Positions 1 through 10,049 are shown, counted from the stretch's first letter. The stretch: 64,000 nt of DNA from Balneolaceae bacterium (GCA_034521445.1 JAXHMM010000003.1:186001-250000); one strand, 5' to 3'. Notes: generated by a model not told the origin, from the sequence alone. Program-made: numbers and translations.

Positions 1-1
1 G

Positions 2-337
2 GGCATGCGCCTTCAGTATGCGGGCCGCGAATGGGAACCCGGCATCCTCGAAATAGCCGCGGGGGAGCAGACTCACCGGGTGGCGGTAAATCTGGACATA
101 ATGGAATCACGTTTCGCTACGTTAGGAGAACAGCAGCTGCGGTCCTACTACGGAGAGCAGGCGGCTGTTTCCGGCGTCATATCAGCCGAGGAGCTCAGCG
201 CCGATCAGCTTGACGCGCAGCTCCGGTCGGCCGGTTTTGGCCGCGAAATCTGGAACTGGTTTGTGTGGGCCGCACTTTTGCTGTTACTTACTGAATCTCT
301 GGTCTCACGCCTCTACCGGGCGGAAACCCTCTCATGA
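2..337 (+). CDS. C-terminal fragment of a membrane-anchored protein (5' end outside window)
   Basis: The reading frame is open at the left edge of the window, so the first methionine at position 5 is probably internal. The visible part is about 110 residues: a soluble, mostly beta-looking stretch, then one hydrophobic segment (around residues 85-98, 'FVWAALLLLLTESLVSRL') and a short basic tail. This layout resembles the C-terminal anchor of large BatA/aerotolerance-type membrane proteins of Bacteroidota, but the diagnostic N-terminal part is missing and I cannot confirm the family. The stop codon overlaps the start of the next gene (ATGA), which implies translational coupling and a shared operon. 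Confidence 0.6.
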   Translation, partial: GMRLQYAGREWEPGILEIAAGEQTHRVAVNLDIMESRFATLGEQQLRSYYGEQAAVSGVISAEELSADQLDAQLRSAGFGREIWNWFVWAALLLLLTESLVSRLYRAETLS

Positions 338-915
338 TCGACACCGAATTCAATATCACTCTCTGGGTCCTATTGGGCATTTTCACCGCGGGATCGGCGG
401 TGCTGGCCGTCGACACCGGCGTGAAGGTGATCCGACTGCGCAACATCCGGATGAGCTGGAGGGCCGGCAAACTGAAGGGCTATCCCCTCTTTTCCACCCT
501 CTTCCTGGGACTCACCCTCCTGCTGATGGGTGTGGCCCTCTACCGCGGGCAGAGCAACGAAATCCTTCTGGCCGGTTCCTATATGCTGCTCGGACTGAGC
601 TGGTTTGTGACGAGTTACCTGGCCTCCAAACGATTCATCACCGACCACGGCATCGTCAAGAACATCAACGAGCTGGTGCAGACGGTGGCCTGGCACCAGG
701 TGCGCGACATAGTGGAGAAGGAGCTGGACGGGGCCACCCGCTTTGTGTTCATCTACGTCAACGACGAAGATGCCACTCCCCCCGATCTTGTTCGTCTGGA
801 ACTGGATGTGCCCGCATCCCACCTGCCCTCATTCCGTAAGCTGATATCGCATAAACTTGGAAGGCGGATCAGTTGTTATAAGCATGAACTGTTTCGGATT
901 GAACAGTTCGATTGA
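334..915 (+). CDS. Small integral membrane protein of unknown function
   Basis: The 193-residue product has three predicted membrane segments near residues 8-26, 51-68 and 77-94. They are followed by a cytoplasmic-looking C-terminal domain of about 95 residues ('GIVKNINELVQTVAWHQVRD') that resembles bacterial PH-like or DUF-type domains appended to short membrane anchors. The start is fixed by the ATGA overlap with the preceding stop. I do not recognise a named family. Its coupling to the upstream membrane protein suggests the two work together at the inner membrane, which is inference. Confidence 0.7.
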   Translation: MIDTEFNITLWVLLGIFTAGSAVLAVDTGVKVIRLRNIRMSWRAGKLKGYPLFSTLFLGLTLLLMGVALYRGQSNEILLAGSYMLLGLSWFVTSYLASKRFITDHGIVKNINELVQTVAWHQVRDIVEKELDGATRFVFIYVNDEDATPPDLVRLELDVPASHLPSFRKLISHKLGRRISCYKHELFRIEQFD

Positions 916-957
916 TACCTTTCCTGACAAGCAAGACCCACAGAGGCGGACAAGCTA

Positions 958-2247
958 TTGCTAGACGACGTACGTAATGCTGACTTACAACAGGAACGGG
1001 CCATACTGGTGGGCCTTTACGGGCCCGATACGGCCCGCATTCAGGCCGAGGAGTACCTGGACGAGCTTGAAAGGCTGACGCACACCGCGGGCGGCATCGT
1101 GGTGGACAAGATCCTTCAGAACAAGATCCATCCCGACCCCTCCACCTTCATCGGTGAGGGCAAGCTGCGCGAGTTGAAGGGCCAGGTGGGAGAGAGCCGC
1201 GTCACCACGCTCATCTTCGATGACGACCTGTCGCCCACCCAGATCCGCAACATTGAGAAGGAGACCCAGGCCAAGGTGCTGGACCGCAGTGGACTCATCC
1301 TGGATATCTTCGCCACACGGGCGCAGACCTCGGCCGCCAAGACGCAGGTGGAGCTGGCCCAGCTTCAGTACCTGCTGCCGCGCCTTACGCGCTTCTGGAC
1401 CCACCTTTCGCGCCAGCAGGGTGGTATCGGCACGAGGGGACCCGGTGAAACCCAGATCGAGACCGACCGGCGCCTCATCGACAAGCGCATCTCCTCGCTG
1501 AAGGAGAAGCTGGAGAAACTGGACCAGCAGCGGCAGACCCAGCGCAAGGGGCGCTCCAACCTGATCCGCATCTCCCTGGTGGGCTACACCAACGCGGGGA
1601 AGTCCACCCTCATGAACGCCCTTACCGATACGAGGGTGCTGACCGAGGACCGGCTCTTCGCCACCCTTGACTCCACCGTTCGCCAGTACGAGGTAGGCAA
1701 CTACGACGCGCTGCTCTCCGATACGGTGGGATTTATCAGGAAACTGCCCCATGACCTCATCGAAAGCTTTAAGTCCACCCTCGACGAGGTGCGGGAGTCG
1801 GACATCCTGTTGCACGTGGTGGATGCCGGCGCGCTGATGCTCGAGGAGCAGATCGAGGTGGTCAACGAGACCCTCGAGGAGCTGGGGGCCGGCGACAACA
1901 AGACGCTGCCGGTCTTCAACAAGATCGACCGCATCGAATCGCACCGCATCTCCGAACTCAAGTCGGCGTGGCCCGGGGCGGTATTCGTTTCCGCCCTACG
2001 GGGCATCGGCCTCAAGAAGCTGGAGGAGGCCATCCAGGAGCTTATCGAGCGCGATTTTGTGACCATGACGATGGATATTCCCGTTTCCAAGTACGAAGCG
2101 GTGGCTTTTCTGCACCGCGTTTCCAATATTCACGATGAAAAGTACGTCAATTCCAGCGTGCGCCTCACCTTCAGTCTCAGCGAGGAGAATTTGATGAAGC
2201 TGGAGCACATGCTGGAAAATATTGACAACTCCGAAACGGTTATATAA
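958..2247 (+). CDS. hflX: GTPase HflX
   Basis: This is a 429-residue translation-factor GTPase of the HflX family, which binds the 50S subunit and rescues or splits stalled ribosomes under stress. The N-terminal HflX domain with a coiled linker (residues about 1-200, including the conserved 'GTRGPGETQIETDRR' linker) precedes a TRAFAC G domain with G1 'GYTNAGKST' near 208, G3 'DTVGF' near 254 and G4 'NKID' near 321. Length is typical. The start is a TTG codon; a purine-rich stretch (AGAGGCGG) lies about 10 nt upstream and no earlier in-frame ATG exists. A CBS-domain gene follows after 40 nt in the same direction. Confidence 0.95.
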   Translation: MLDDVRNADLQQERAILVGLYGPDTARIQAEEYLDELERLTHTAGGIVVDKILQNKIHPDPSTFIGEGKLRELKGQVGESRVTTLIFDDDLSPTQIRNIEKETQAKVLDRSGLILDIFATRAQTSAAKTQVELAQLQYLLPRLTRFWTHLSRQQGGIGTRGPGETQIETDRRLIDKRISSLKEKLEKLDQQRQTQRKGRSNLIRISLVGYTNAGKSTLMNALTDTRVLTEDRLFATLDSTVRQYEVGNYDALLSDTVGFIRKLPHDLIESFKSTLDEVRESDILLHVVDAGALMLEEQIEVVNETLEELGAGDNKTLPVFNKIDRIESHRISELKSAWPGAVFVSALRGIGLKKLEEAIQELIERDFVTMTMDIPVSKYEAVAFLHRVSNIHDEKYVNSSVRLTFSLSEENLMKLEHMLENIDNSETVI

Positions 2248-2287
2248 GTAGCGCAGCGGCGCAGGCCGCGTACCCAAGACCCAAACC

Positions 2288-2947
2288 ATGCTCACACAAC
2301 AGGCCCTCAATACCGAAATCGTTCCCCTCTGCCTGGAGGACAGCGTGCAGGCCGCCCTGCTCAAGATGGACGAGTGCGGGGCAAACACCCTGCCCGTAAT
2401 CGATGACGGTGAACGCCTGGCAGGGCAGGTAACCCGCGCGGAGCTGGAGGAGTCGCCGGGCGAGCGGGTGGCGGACGTGGAGATGGAGGAGGCTGTCAAG
2501 GTCTACGGCACGCAGCACGTTTTTGAGGCCGCCCGCCTCATGCTGCAGTACGAGCTGCGCCTGCTGCCGGTCATCGACGGCGAATGGGGCTACCGCGGCG
2601 TAATTACCAAGCAGAAGGTGTTGGAGTCACTGGGCCGGATGCTCAACCTGGCCAAGCAGGGCTCGGTGATTACCGTGCAGCTTGACTTCATCGACTTCAC
2701 CCTATCCGAAATGGTGCACCTTATAGAAACGGAGGGCGCCAAAATCCTCGGCATCACGGTAGAGACGCCGGCGGGGGACGACAACTCCTTTCACGTCTCC
2801 TTCAAACTGAACGTGGAGGATGTCTCGCGCGTAGCCTCCGCCCTGCGACGCCACGATTACAGGGTGGCCACCGAGGCCAGAAACGAGAGTTTCGGCATGG
2901 ACATGGAAAGCCGTGCCGACGAGCTTCTGCGCTACCTTGACATGTAG
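2288..2947 (+). CDS. CBS-domain protein with C-terminal ACT-like region
   Basis: The 219-residue protein carries two CBS motifs in its first 120 residues ('GANTLPVIDDGERLAGQV' and 'ELRLLPVIDGEWGYRGVIT'), the usual Bateman module for binding adenine nucleotides. The C-terminal 80 residues ('MVHLIETEGAKILGITVET') look like an ACT-type ligand-binding fold. No catalytic domain is attached, so this is likely a stand-alone sensor or regulatory subunit; its partner cannot be told from sequence. It may be co-transcribed with hflX upstream. Confidence 0.8.
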   Translation: MLTQQALNTEIVPLCLEDSVQAALLKMDECGANTLPVIDDGERLAGQVTRAELEESPGERVADVEMEEAVKVYGTQHVFEAARLMLQYELRLLPVIDGEWGYRGVITKQKVLESLGRMLNLAKQGSVITVQLDFIDFTLSEMVHLIETEGAKILGITVETPAGDDNSFHVSFKLNVEDVSRVASALRRHDYRVATEARNESFGMDMESRADELLRYLDM

Positions 2948-3017
2948 TGCGGAACATCTGTTCAATGTTTGATATATTCTATTCTTAAGGAACCTTCCAA
3001 CTCCAACCTAGCGCCCT

Positions 3018-5999
3018 ATGCCGACGCACCGGCTGTGTACTCTCTTTTCCCTGACGCTGTTGCTGGCCCTGCTTTCCCTTCCTCTTTCCGCCCAGGATAC
3101 CCGCCAGTCCGATCTTGAGACGTACAACCGGGGGGTGGACCTGTTCGAGCAGGGGCTCTACCGGCAGGCGGCCCGCCTGCTGGGCGATTTCGCCTCCGAA
3201 CGCCCCGACCACCAGCTCGCCGCCTCGGCGCTTTTCTACCGGGCGCGCGCCTTGGCACAGGACGATTCGGCGCGGACGGCCGACTACTACGAGTCCTTCC
3301 TCGCCGACCATCCCCGGTCGGAGTTCAGCCGCCGCCTGCTTTTCGAGCTGGGTGACAAGGCGGCGCGCGACTCCAATTTTTCGCAGGCCATAGCCTACTA
3401 CCGCCGATCCTTTGACCATGGGCTGACTGACGCCGAGTCGGCGCAGGCCCGCTACTGGATGGCCGAGGCGGCCGTGGGCTTGGGCGATTACGGGCAGGCG
3501 CGCTCCCACTACCTCACCCTGGCCGACAACCATCCCGATTCGGAATGGGCGCCCAAGGCCCTGTATTCGCGGGGACGCCTCTACCTCAGCGAGAACCGGT
3601 ACGACTCCTCCACGGTGGCCTTCGAGCTGCTGCGCGAGCGCTTTCCCAACCATGAGATGACCCGGCGCATCGGTACGGCCCTCGGGGAGTCCTACTACCA
3701 GCAGGGCGAGTACGGGCAGGCCATCGAGGCCTTCGAGTCGGCCATGCCCTACCTGGAGGACGAGCTGCGCACCAAGGCGGTCTACCTTATCGCCGAGAGC
3801 CACAACTACCTGAACCAGCTGGACCAGGCCTCCAAATACTACCTTCAGTATATCAACCGTACGCGGGGCACCGACCGCGAGCGGCAGGCCCATTACGGGC
3901 TGGGCTGGGTTTACCACAAACAGCAGATCTACCACTGGTCGGCCGACGAGTTCGAACAGGCGGCTTCGGGCGACGATGAGCTGGCGCGCAAGGCCCTCTA
4001 TTACAAGGCGGTGAACGAGAAGCTCGGTGGACGCTACGCCGACGCCATGAGCACCTTCCAGCAGTTCGGCGAGCGCTACAGCGAGGGACTCTGGGTGGAG
4101 GAGGCCTACTACGAATGGGCGATCACCGCCTTCGAGATGGGCGACTACCCGCAGGCCATCGAGGTGCTGCTGCCGCTGGTACGCAACGAGGAGAGTCTCG
4201 ACTGGACCGGCAAGGTCTATACGCTGCTGGGCGAGTCCTATTTTGCCAACAAGGAGTACACCCGCGCGCTTCAGGCCTTCGAGGCGGCCGAACAAGTTAC
4301 CGACATCGATCCTGAAATCAAGCGCCAAGCCCGTTTCCAGCGCGCCTGGGTGCAATACCGCAACCAGGCCTACGAGCAGGCCCAGGAGGGATTTCAGCAG
4401 GTCTACGCCGAGGCGCCCTCAGGCAGCGAGCTGGGACGCGAGGCTCTGTTCTGGAGCGCCGATTCCTACTACAACCGGCAGGACTACGGGCCGGCCAGCC
4501 GGCAGTACGCCCGTTTTATCAACGAGAATCCCGACCACGAACTTAACGGCGCGGCGCGCTACGCCCTGGGCTGGAGTTATTTCAAGATGGGACAGTACCA
4601 GCAGGCCATCGAGCCTCTGCGTACCTTCCTGAACGAGTACGAGCCCCCCTCCATCGCCCTCTATCCCTACGACACCGACACAAAACTTCGTATAGGGGAT
4701 GCCCACTACGCGCTGGGACAGTACCAGGAGGCGATCTCCGCCTATGAAACCGCCATCGGCGCCGAGCCGGGAGGCGACTACGCCATGTTCCAGATCGGCA
4801 ACAGCTACTACCGCAACGAACAGACCTACGAGGCGGTGACCACCTTCCGACGCTTCCTGCGCATCTATCCCTACAGCACCCTTCGCGAGCAGGCCCAGTA
4901 CAACATCGCCTACATCTACCTGAATACCGGCAACTACACCCAGGCCGTGGAGGAGTTCCAGACCGTCATCAACAAATATCCCAACACCAGCTGGGCGGCG
5001 CGCTCGCAGTACAACATCGGCGACGCCCACTACAACGCGGGACAATACGACCGGGCCGTGCAGGCCTACCGAACCGTGATGGAGGAGTATCCGGAAAGCG
5101 AGTACATCATCGAGGCGGTCAACGGCATCCAGTATTCCCAGCTTTCGGCCGGGGAGTCCGACTCCAGCATGACCGTGCTCGAGGAGTTCCTGGCCGACAA
5201 CCCGAGCAGCTCCACCGCCGACCGCCTGCGTTACCGCCAGGCGGAGACCCTGCTGCAGTCCGGCGACTACGAAGGAGCCGTGGCGGAGTTTCAGCAGTAT
5301 ATCCGCGTCACCAATAACCAGGAACTGCTGCCCGACGCCCATTTCAACCTGGCCAATGCCTACGAACAGACGGGCAATATGCAGCAGGCAGTGGCATCCT
5401 ACCAGACGGTGGCGGAGGAATTCCCGCAGTCACAGCGGGCGGCGCCCTCGCTGGCGGCGCTGGGACGAATCCACCAGCAACGGGGCGACTACGCCCAGGC
5501 TTACAGCTTTTTCGAGAAACTGGCAGGGGAGGGCGGAAGTTACGTCCAGGAGGCGCACATCGGCATGGGTAACGCGCGCCTGGCCCAGGGACAGCTGGAG
5601 GCGGCGGCCGGCCACTTTGAGTCGGCTTCGGGCGACGCGGCGAGCGTGGGACTGGCTAAGGTGGAGCTGCAGCGACAGAACTTCGCCGCTGCCGAGGAGC
5701 TGGCGGCGCCCGTGGCCGAGTCCAACTCCACCGAAATCGGCGCCGAGGCGCAGTACCTTGTGGGACAGAGCCGCCAGCGCCGCGGACAGTATGAGCAGGC
5801 CCTGAGCGCCTACTCCAACGTGCGGGTGCTCTACGAGGCCTTCGACACCTGGGTGGCCCGCGCCATGCTCCGCAGCGCCGAGTGCTATATCCAGCAGGGC
5901 AATCCCGGGGAGGCGCGCAACACCCTCAACGCCCTTCTCGACCGCTTTCCCGGCACGCCGGAAGCGCGGGAGGCACAGCGCATGCTCGAATCCGATTGA
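3018..5999 (+). CDS. Secreted or periplasmic multi-TPR protein (993 aa)
   Basis: A classical signal peptide (residues 1-25, 'LTLLLALLSLPLSAQ') is followed by an almost continuous array of tetratricopeptide repeats to the C-terminus. Typical units read 'AIEAFESAMPYLEDELRTKA' and 'AVEEFQTVINKYPNTSWAAR', with the W/Y-G-Y-A-A-F-P pattern; I estimate more than 20 units. Such proteins in Bacteroidota scaffold envelope complexes, similar in style to YbgF/CpoB or BamD-like TPR proteins, but no enzymatic domain is visible. aroA starts 10 nt after the stop, so the two genes probably share a transcript. The function is inferred to be protein-protein scaffolding in the periplasm. Confidence 0.85.
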   Translation: MPTHRLCTLFSLTLLLALLSLPLSAQDTRQSDLETYNRGVDLFEQGLYRQAARLLGDFASERPDHQLAASALFYRARALAQDDSARTADYYESFLADHPRSEFSRRLLFELGDKAARDSNFSQAIAYYRRSFDHGLTDAESAQARYWMAEAAVGLGDYGQARSHYLTLADNHPDSEWAPKALYSRGRLYLSENRYDSSTVAFELLRERFPNHEMTRRIGTALGESYYQQGEYGQAIEAFESAMPYLEDELRTKAVYLIAESHNYLNQLDQASKYYLQYINRTRGTDRERQAHYGLGWVYHKQQIYHWSADEFEQAASGDDELARKALYYKAVNEKLGGRYADAMSTFQQFGERYSEGLWVEEAYYEWAITAFEMGDYPQAIEVLLPLVRNEESLDWTGKVYTLLGESYFANKEYTRALQAFEAAEQVTDIDPEIKRQARFQRAWVQYRNQAYEQAQEGFQQVYAEAPSGSELGREALFWSADSYYNRQDYGPASRQYARFINENPDHELNGAARYALGWSYFKMGQYQQAIEPLRTFLNEYEPPSIALYPYDTDTKLRIGDAHYALGQYQEAISAYETAIGAEPGGDYAMFQIGNSYYRNEQTYEAVTTFRRFLRIYPYSTLREQAQYNIAYIYLNTGNYTQAVEEFQTVINKYPNTSWAARSQYNIGDAHYNAGQYDRAVQAYRTVMEEYPESEYIIEAVNGIQYSQLSAGESDSSMTVLEEFLADNPSSSTADRLRYRQAETLLQSGDYEGAVAEFQQYIRVTNNQELLPDAHFNLANAYEQTGNMQQAVASYQTVAEEFPQSQRAAPSLAALGRIHQQRGDYAQAYSFFEKLAGEGGSYVQEAHIGMGNARLAQGQLEAAAGHFESASGDAASVGLAKVELQRQNFAAAEELAAPVAESNSTEIGAEAQYLVGQSRQRRGQYEQALSAYSNVRVLYEAFDTWVARAMLRSAECYIQQGNPGEARNTLNALLDRFPGTPEAREAQRMLESD

Positions 6000-6009
6000 T
6001 CCCCCTTCC

Positions 6010-7329
6010 ATGATCGAAGTCCTACGTCCGCCGTCCGCCTTGGCCGGCGAACTTCAGCTGCCGGCCGACAAATCCATCTCCCACCGCTCCATCCTGTTCG
6101 CCTCCCTCCACGAGGGGCGGTCGGAGATCCGCAATTTCTCTTCGGCGGCCGATCCCGCAAGTACGGTAGCCTGCATGCGCGCCCTGGGCGTGGAGATTGC
6201 GCGGGAGGGGGGACATGTGACGGTGGAGGGTGTGGGACGCGGAGGGCTGCGCGCACCCGGCGCGCCCCTGGACTGCGGCAACTCCGGCACGACCATGCGC
6301 CTGCTGGGCGGCATCGTGGCCGGGGCCGGACTGGAGGCCGAGCTCGACGGAGACCATTCCCTCCGGGGGCGTGACATGAAACGCATAGCAGACCCCCTGG
6401 CGCGCATGGGCCTTCATATGGAGGCCCGCGACGGGCAGTACGCCCCCCTGAAGGTGCGTCCACATGAGGGGGTGCGTCCCATGCGTTTCGAGCTGCCCAT
6501 TCCGAGCGCCCAGCTCAAGTCGTGCGTGCTGCTGGCCGGCCTCTTCGGGGAGGGCGAAACGCAGGTGGTGGAGACGCTGCCCTCCCGCGACCACACCGAG
6601 CGCCTTCTTCGCCTGCCGGTGCGCTACGAAGGAGAGGGCGGAGGACCCGGTCCGGGCTGGGAGGGTCCGCGCCGCATCCTCGCCTCCAGCCTGGCGCAGC
6701 AGGTCCCGGAGCAGTCTTACCGCGTACCCGGCGATTTCTCGGCCGCCGCCTTCTGGCTGGCCGCGGGCGCCGTGCACCCGGAGGCGGAGATCCACATGCC
6801 GGGGGTAGGTCTCAATCCCACGCGAAGCGCCGCCCTGCAGGTGCTGGGGGATATGGGCGCGGACATTGAGGCTGCGAACAGCAGGGAGGAGGGGGCGGAG
6901 CCCGCAGGTGACCTGACCGTGCGATCCTCGCAGCTGCAGCCCATTGATATCGGACCCGACCTGGTGCCTAACCTCATCGACGAGATCCCCGTCCTCTGCG
7001 TGGCCATGTGCTTCGCCGACGGCGTCTCCACGGTGCGCGGGGCCCGGGAGCTGCGCCACAAGGAGAGCGACCGCCTGGAGGCGGTGGCGGAGCTGCTGCG
7101 CGCAGCCGGCGCACGTTTCGAGGAGCATGAGGATGGATTTACCATCTACGGCGACCCCGGCTTCCGTCCCCAGCCTGCGCGCTACCGCAGCTTCCACGAC
7201 CACCGCATCGCCATGTCGGCTGCCGTGCTCGCCCTGCGTGCCTCCGGTCCCTCGGAGGTGTCCGGCGCGGAGTGCGCCGCCATCTCCTATCCCCGCTTCT
7301 GGGAAGACCTGGAGGGGCTGACGAATTGA
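6010..7329 (+). CDS. aroA: 3-phosphoshikimate 1-carboxyvinyltransferase (EPSP synthase)
   Basis: This enzyme catalyses the sixth step of the shikimate pathway: shikimate-3-phosphate plus PEP gives EPSP. The 439-residue protein shows the family landmarks in order: 'LPADKSISHRS' near residue 17 (substrate-binding Lys), 'GNSGTTMRLL' near 94, 'PSRDHTERLL' near 195, 'DEIPVLCVA' near 325, and 'RHKESDRL' near 348. Length is normal and no key residue appears lost. It starts 10 nt after the TPR gene. An inverted repeat lies between aroA and the downstream hsp20 gene. Confidence 0.95.
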   Translation: MIEVLRPPSALAGELQLPADKSISHRSILFASLHEGRSEIRNFSSAADPASTVACMRALGVEIAREGGHVTVEGVGRGGLRAPGAPLDCGNSGTTMRLLGGIVAGAGLEAELDGDHSLRGRDMKRIADPLARMGLHMEARDGQYAPLKVRPHEGVRPMRFELPIPSAQLKSCVLLAGLFGEGETQVVETLPSRDHTERLLRLPVRYEGEGGGPGPGWEGPRRILASSLAQQVPEQSYRVPGDFSAAAFWLAAGAVHPEAEIHMPGVGLNPTRSAALQVLGDMGADIEAANSREEGAEPAGDLTVRSSQLQPIDIGPDLVPNLIDEIPVLCVAMCFADGVSTVRGARELRHKESDRLEAVAELLRAAGARFEEHEDGFTIYGDPGFRPQPARYRSFHDHRIAMSAAVLALRASGPSEVSGAECAAISYPRFWEDLEGLTN

Positions 7330-7387
7330 TGGTTGTCCGCCTTATCTGCCCGCAATTCTGACACCCGGCCTGTTTTCCCCTCACAAT

Positions 7388-7432
7388 AATGCCAATACGT
7401 CATAAAAGCCTGCCGGTAGGGGTTTTGGCATT
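7388..7432. repeat. 8-bp perfect inverted repeat in the hsp20 upstream region
   Basis: AATGCCAA (7388-7395) and TTGGCATT (7425-7432) are perfect inverted arms 29 nt apart, in the 149-bp aroA-hsp20 gap. A smaller internal hairpin (CCT-GCCGGT-AGG) sits between them. It could be a stem in the hsp20 leader or an operator. There is no T-run, so it is not a standard intrinsic terminator for aroA. I see no CIRCE element. Confidence 0.5.
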
Positions 7433-7478
7433 GTGATTGCTCATTACTGGAACGAAACCCGAACGAACCGGTACGATA

Positions 7479-7904
7479 ATGAGCGAATACACCATAGATA
7501 TAGAGAAGCAGCTCAACAAGCTCGGCAAGGATCTGCAGAACTTCGTGGAGCGTATCATCCCCCTGGAAGACAAGGGTCACGATTTTCGTCCCGCATGCGA
7601 CATTATCGAGGACGAGGAGAACTACAAGATTGTGCTCGATCTGCCGGGACTGACCAAGAAAGAGATTAACATCGCACTCAAGGAGGCCGTGCTCACCGTA
7701 AAGGGCGAACGCTCCGGCGAGCTGGCCGACGGCGAGGAGTATCGACGTCAGGAACGATCGAGCGGCGTTTTCTCGCGTTCCTTCGCGCTGCCCGAAAACG
7801 TCAACGCCGCCGAAATCGACGCCAAGTTCAAAAGCGGCGTGCTGACGATCTCCATGCCGAAATCGGATGTTCTGAAGGATGCGCAGTCCATCCCCATCAA
7901 ATAG
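7479..7904 (+). CDS. Hsp20/alpha-crystallin small heat-shock protein
   Basis: This 141-residue ATP-independent holdase chaperone has the alpha-crystallin domain from about residue 35 to the end. It includes 'YKIVLDLPGLTKKEINIALK' and the signature 'GVFSRSFALPENVNAAEIDAKF', with a C-terminal 'GVLTISMPK'. I chose the ATG at 7479 ('MSEYTIDIEKQ') because the 14 upstream in-frame residues are not family-like. It is followed by dnaK after 78 nt in the same direction, so holdase and foldase probably form one stress operon. Small heat-shock proteins hand clients to the DnaK system. Confidence 0.92.
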   Translation: MSEYTIDIEKQLNKLGKDLQNFVERIIPLEDKGHDFRPACDIIEDEENYKIVLDLPGLTKKEINIALKEAVLTVKGERSGELADGEEYRRQERSSGVFSRSFALPENVNAAEIDAKFKSGVLTISMPKSDVLKDAQSIPIK

Positions 7905-7982
7905 GGCCGGGCGGCGCCAACGCATTCGCTTCAAGAAAATCAGCAAAGAGTAACAGCTAAAACAAAATAAGCACTACGTATT

Positions 7983-9968
7983 ATGGGTAAGATTATAGGC
8001 ATTGACTTAGGTACCACGAACTCCTGCGTTGCCGTCATGGAAGGCGGCGAGCCGGTGGTCATCCAGAATTCGGAGGGCGGACGTACCACTCCCTCCGTGG
8101 TAGCTTTCTCCAAGGACGGAGAACGCCTGGTGGGTGCCCCGGCCAAACGGCAGGCCATCACCAATCCCGACAAGACCATTTCCTCCATCAAGCGGTTCAT
8201 GGGCCGCTTCTACGACGAGGTCAAGGACGAGACCAAGCAGGTCTCCTACAAGATCGTCAAGGGCGACGACAACACCGCCCGTGTACAGATCGAGGACCGG
8301 AAGTACGCTCCCCAGGAGATTTCGGCCATGGTGCTTCAGAAGATGAAGCAGACCGCCGAGGAGTACCTGGGCGAAAAGGTGACCGACGCCGTCATTACGG
8401 TGCCGGCCTACTTCAACGACGCCCAGCGCAAAGCCACGCAGGAGGCGGGCGAGATTGCGGGCTTCAACGTAAAACGCATTATCAACGAACCCACCGCCGC
8501 TTCGCTGGCCTACGGTCTCGACAAGAAGGACCAGGACCAGACCATCGTGGTATACGACCTGGGCGGCGGTACTTTCGACGTTTCCATACTGGAGCTGGGC
8601 GACGGGGTCTTCGAGGTGAAATCCACCAGCGGGGACACCCACCTGGGCGGTGATGACTTCGACTCCCGCCTCATCGATCACCTTGCCTCGGAGTTCAAGA
8701 AAGACGAGGGCATCGACCTGCGTGAGGACGCCATGGCGATGCAGCGCCTCAAGGACGCTTCCGAGAAGGCCAAGATCGAGCTCTCCAGCTCGCAGAAAAC
8801 CAATGTAAACCTGCCCTTTATTACGGCTACCGATGCGGGACCCAAGCACCTGAACATCGACATTACCCGCTCGCAGTTTGAGAAGCTGATCGACGACCTG
8901 GTGCAGAAAACCGTCGACCCCTGCAAGAAGGCCATGAAGGACGCGGGTCTGGACACCGGCGACATCGACCAGGTGATCCTGGTGGGCGGCTCCACCCGCA
9001 TCCCCAAAATCCAGGAGGTCGTGAAGGACTTCTTTGGCAAGGACCCCTCCAAGGGTGTGAATCCCGACGAGGTGGTGGCCGTTGGCGCAGCCATCCAGGG
9101 CGGCGTGATGAGCGGCGACGTGGACGACGTGGTGCTGCTGGACGTCACCCCTCTGACCCTGGGCATCGAGACCCTGGGCGGCGTGACCACCAAGCTGATC
9201 GAATCGAACACCACCATCCCTACCTCCAAGACGGAGACCTTCTCCACGGCGGCTGACAATCAGACCAGCGTGGAAATCCACGTGCTGCAGGGCGAGCGCG
9301 CCAAGGCGCAGGACAACCGCACGCTGGGACGCTTCCACCTGGACGGCATTCCTCCCGCCCGGCGCGGCGTGCCGCAGATCGAGGTGACCTTCGACATCGA
9401 CGCCAACGGCGTGCTGAACGTCAGCGCGAAGGACCAGGGCACCGGCAAGGAGCAGAGCATCCGCATCGAATCCTCCAGCGGACTTTCCGAGGAGGAGATC
9501 GAGAAGATGAAACAGGCGGCCGAGGAGCACGCCGAAGAGGACGAGCGCATCCGCGAGCGCACCGAGAAGCTCAACGAGGCCGACAGCCTGGTCTTCTCCA
9601 CCCGCAAGCAGCTGGACGAGCACGAGGACAAGATCTCCGACGAGAACAAAAACAGGATCGAGGAGGCTCTCGACAAGCTGGAGAAGCTGCATGAGGAAGA
9701 GAAGGTCGACCAGCTGGATGACGCCATGGAAGAGCTGAACAACGCCTGGTCCGAAGCCTCGCAGGAGATCTACCAGAGCGCCCAGGAGGCCCAGCAGGCC
9801 GCCCAGGGCGCTGCAGGGGCCGCGGGAGCGGCCGGAGCGGCAGCCGGCGGAGCCGGAAACGGCCAGCCGGGCGCCCAGGCGGATGAGTCTTCCGAAGAGG
9901 AGGACGTCGTGGACGCCGACTTCGAAGTTGTCGACGAGGAGGAGGGCGACGACGAGGAAGAGAAATAA
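7983..9968 (+). CDS. dnaK: Molecular chaperone DnaK (Hsp70)
   Basis: The 661-residue protein is a full-length Hsp70. The ATPase domain starts with '[17 protein letters not shown]', has '[17 protein letters not shown]' near residue 190 and '[13 protein letters not shown]' near 333. The substrate-binding domain follows (about 390-505), then a helical lid and an acidic, Gly/Ala-rich tail ending in a run of Asp and Glu. It folds proteins with DnaJ and GrpE, neither of which is encoded here. The tail (about 600-630, 'GAAGAAGAAAGGAGNG') is low complexity. A strong intrinsic terminator follows. Confidence 0.98.
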   Translation: MGKIIGIDLGTTNSCVAVMEGGEPVVIQNSEGGRTTPSVVAFSKDGERLVGAPAKRQAITNPDKTISSIKRFMGRFYDEVKDETKQVSYKIVKGDDNTARVQIEDRKYAPQEISAMVLQKMKQTAEEYLGEKVTDAVITVPAYFNDAQRKATQEAGEIAGFNVKRIINEPTAASLAYGLDKKDQDQTIVVYDLGGGTFDVSILELGDGVFEVKSTSGDTHLGGDDFDSRLIDHLASEFKKDEGIDLREDAMAMQRLKDASEKAKIELSSSQKTNVNLPFITATDAGPKHLNIDITRSQFEKLIDDLVQKTVDPCKKAMKDAGLDTGDIDQVILVGGSTRIPKIQEVVKDFFGKDPSKGVNPDEVVAVGAAIQGGVMSGDVDDVVLLDVTPLTLGIETLGGVTTKLIESNTTIPTSKTETFSTAADNQTSVEIHVLQGERAKAQDNRTLGRFHLDGIPPARRGVPQIEVTFDIDANGVLNVSAKDQGTGKEQSIRIESSSGLSEEEIEKMKQAAEEHAEEDERIRERTEKLNEADSLVFSTRKQLDEHEDKISDENKNRIEEALDKLEKLHEEEKVDQLDDAMEELNNAWSEASQEIYQSAQEAQQAAQGAAGAAGAAGAAAGGAGNGQPGAQADESSEEEDVVDADFEVVDEEEGDDEEEK

Positions 9969-9971
9969 GCA

Positions 9972-10030
9972 TCGGCCTTCCGGCCGACACGAATTCCGGG
10001 GACGCAGCCTGTGGGTTGCGTCCCCTTTTT
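9972..10030 (+). terminator. Intrinsic terminator after dnaK (two hairpins, T5)
   Basis: A short hairpin (TCGGCC/GGCCGA, 9972-9987) is followed by a strong one. The second has arms GGGGACGCA (9998-10006) and TGCGTCCCC (10017-10025), a 10-nt loop, and TTTTT at 10026-10030. This is a textbook Rho-independent terminator that separates dnaK from tsaD. Confidence 0.9.
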
Positions 10031-10049
10031 CTTAGTATATTTTGCTGCC

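Noticed and set aside
2985-4355. A 456-codon minus-strand frame opposite the TPR gene
   Set aside because: It is an antisense shadow of the TPR repeats with no start context or domain.
8007-9692. A 561-codon minus-strand open frame opposite dnaK
   Set aside because: dnaK is certain here, and the antisense frame shows only shadow composition. Long ORFs opposite dnaK are a well-known artefact.
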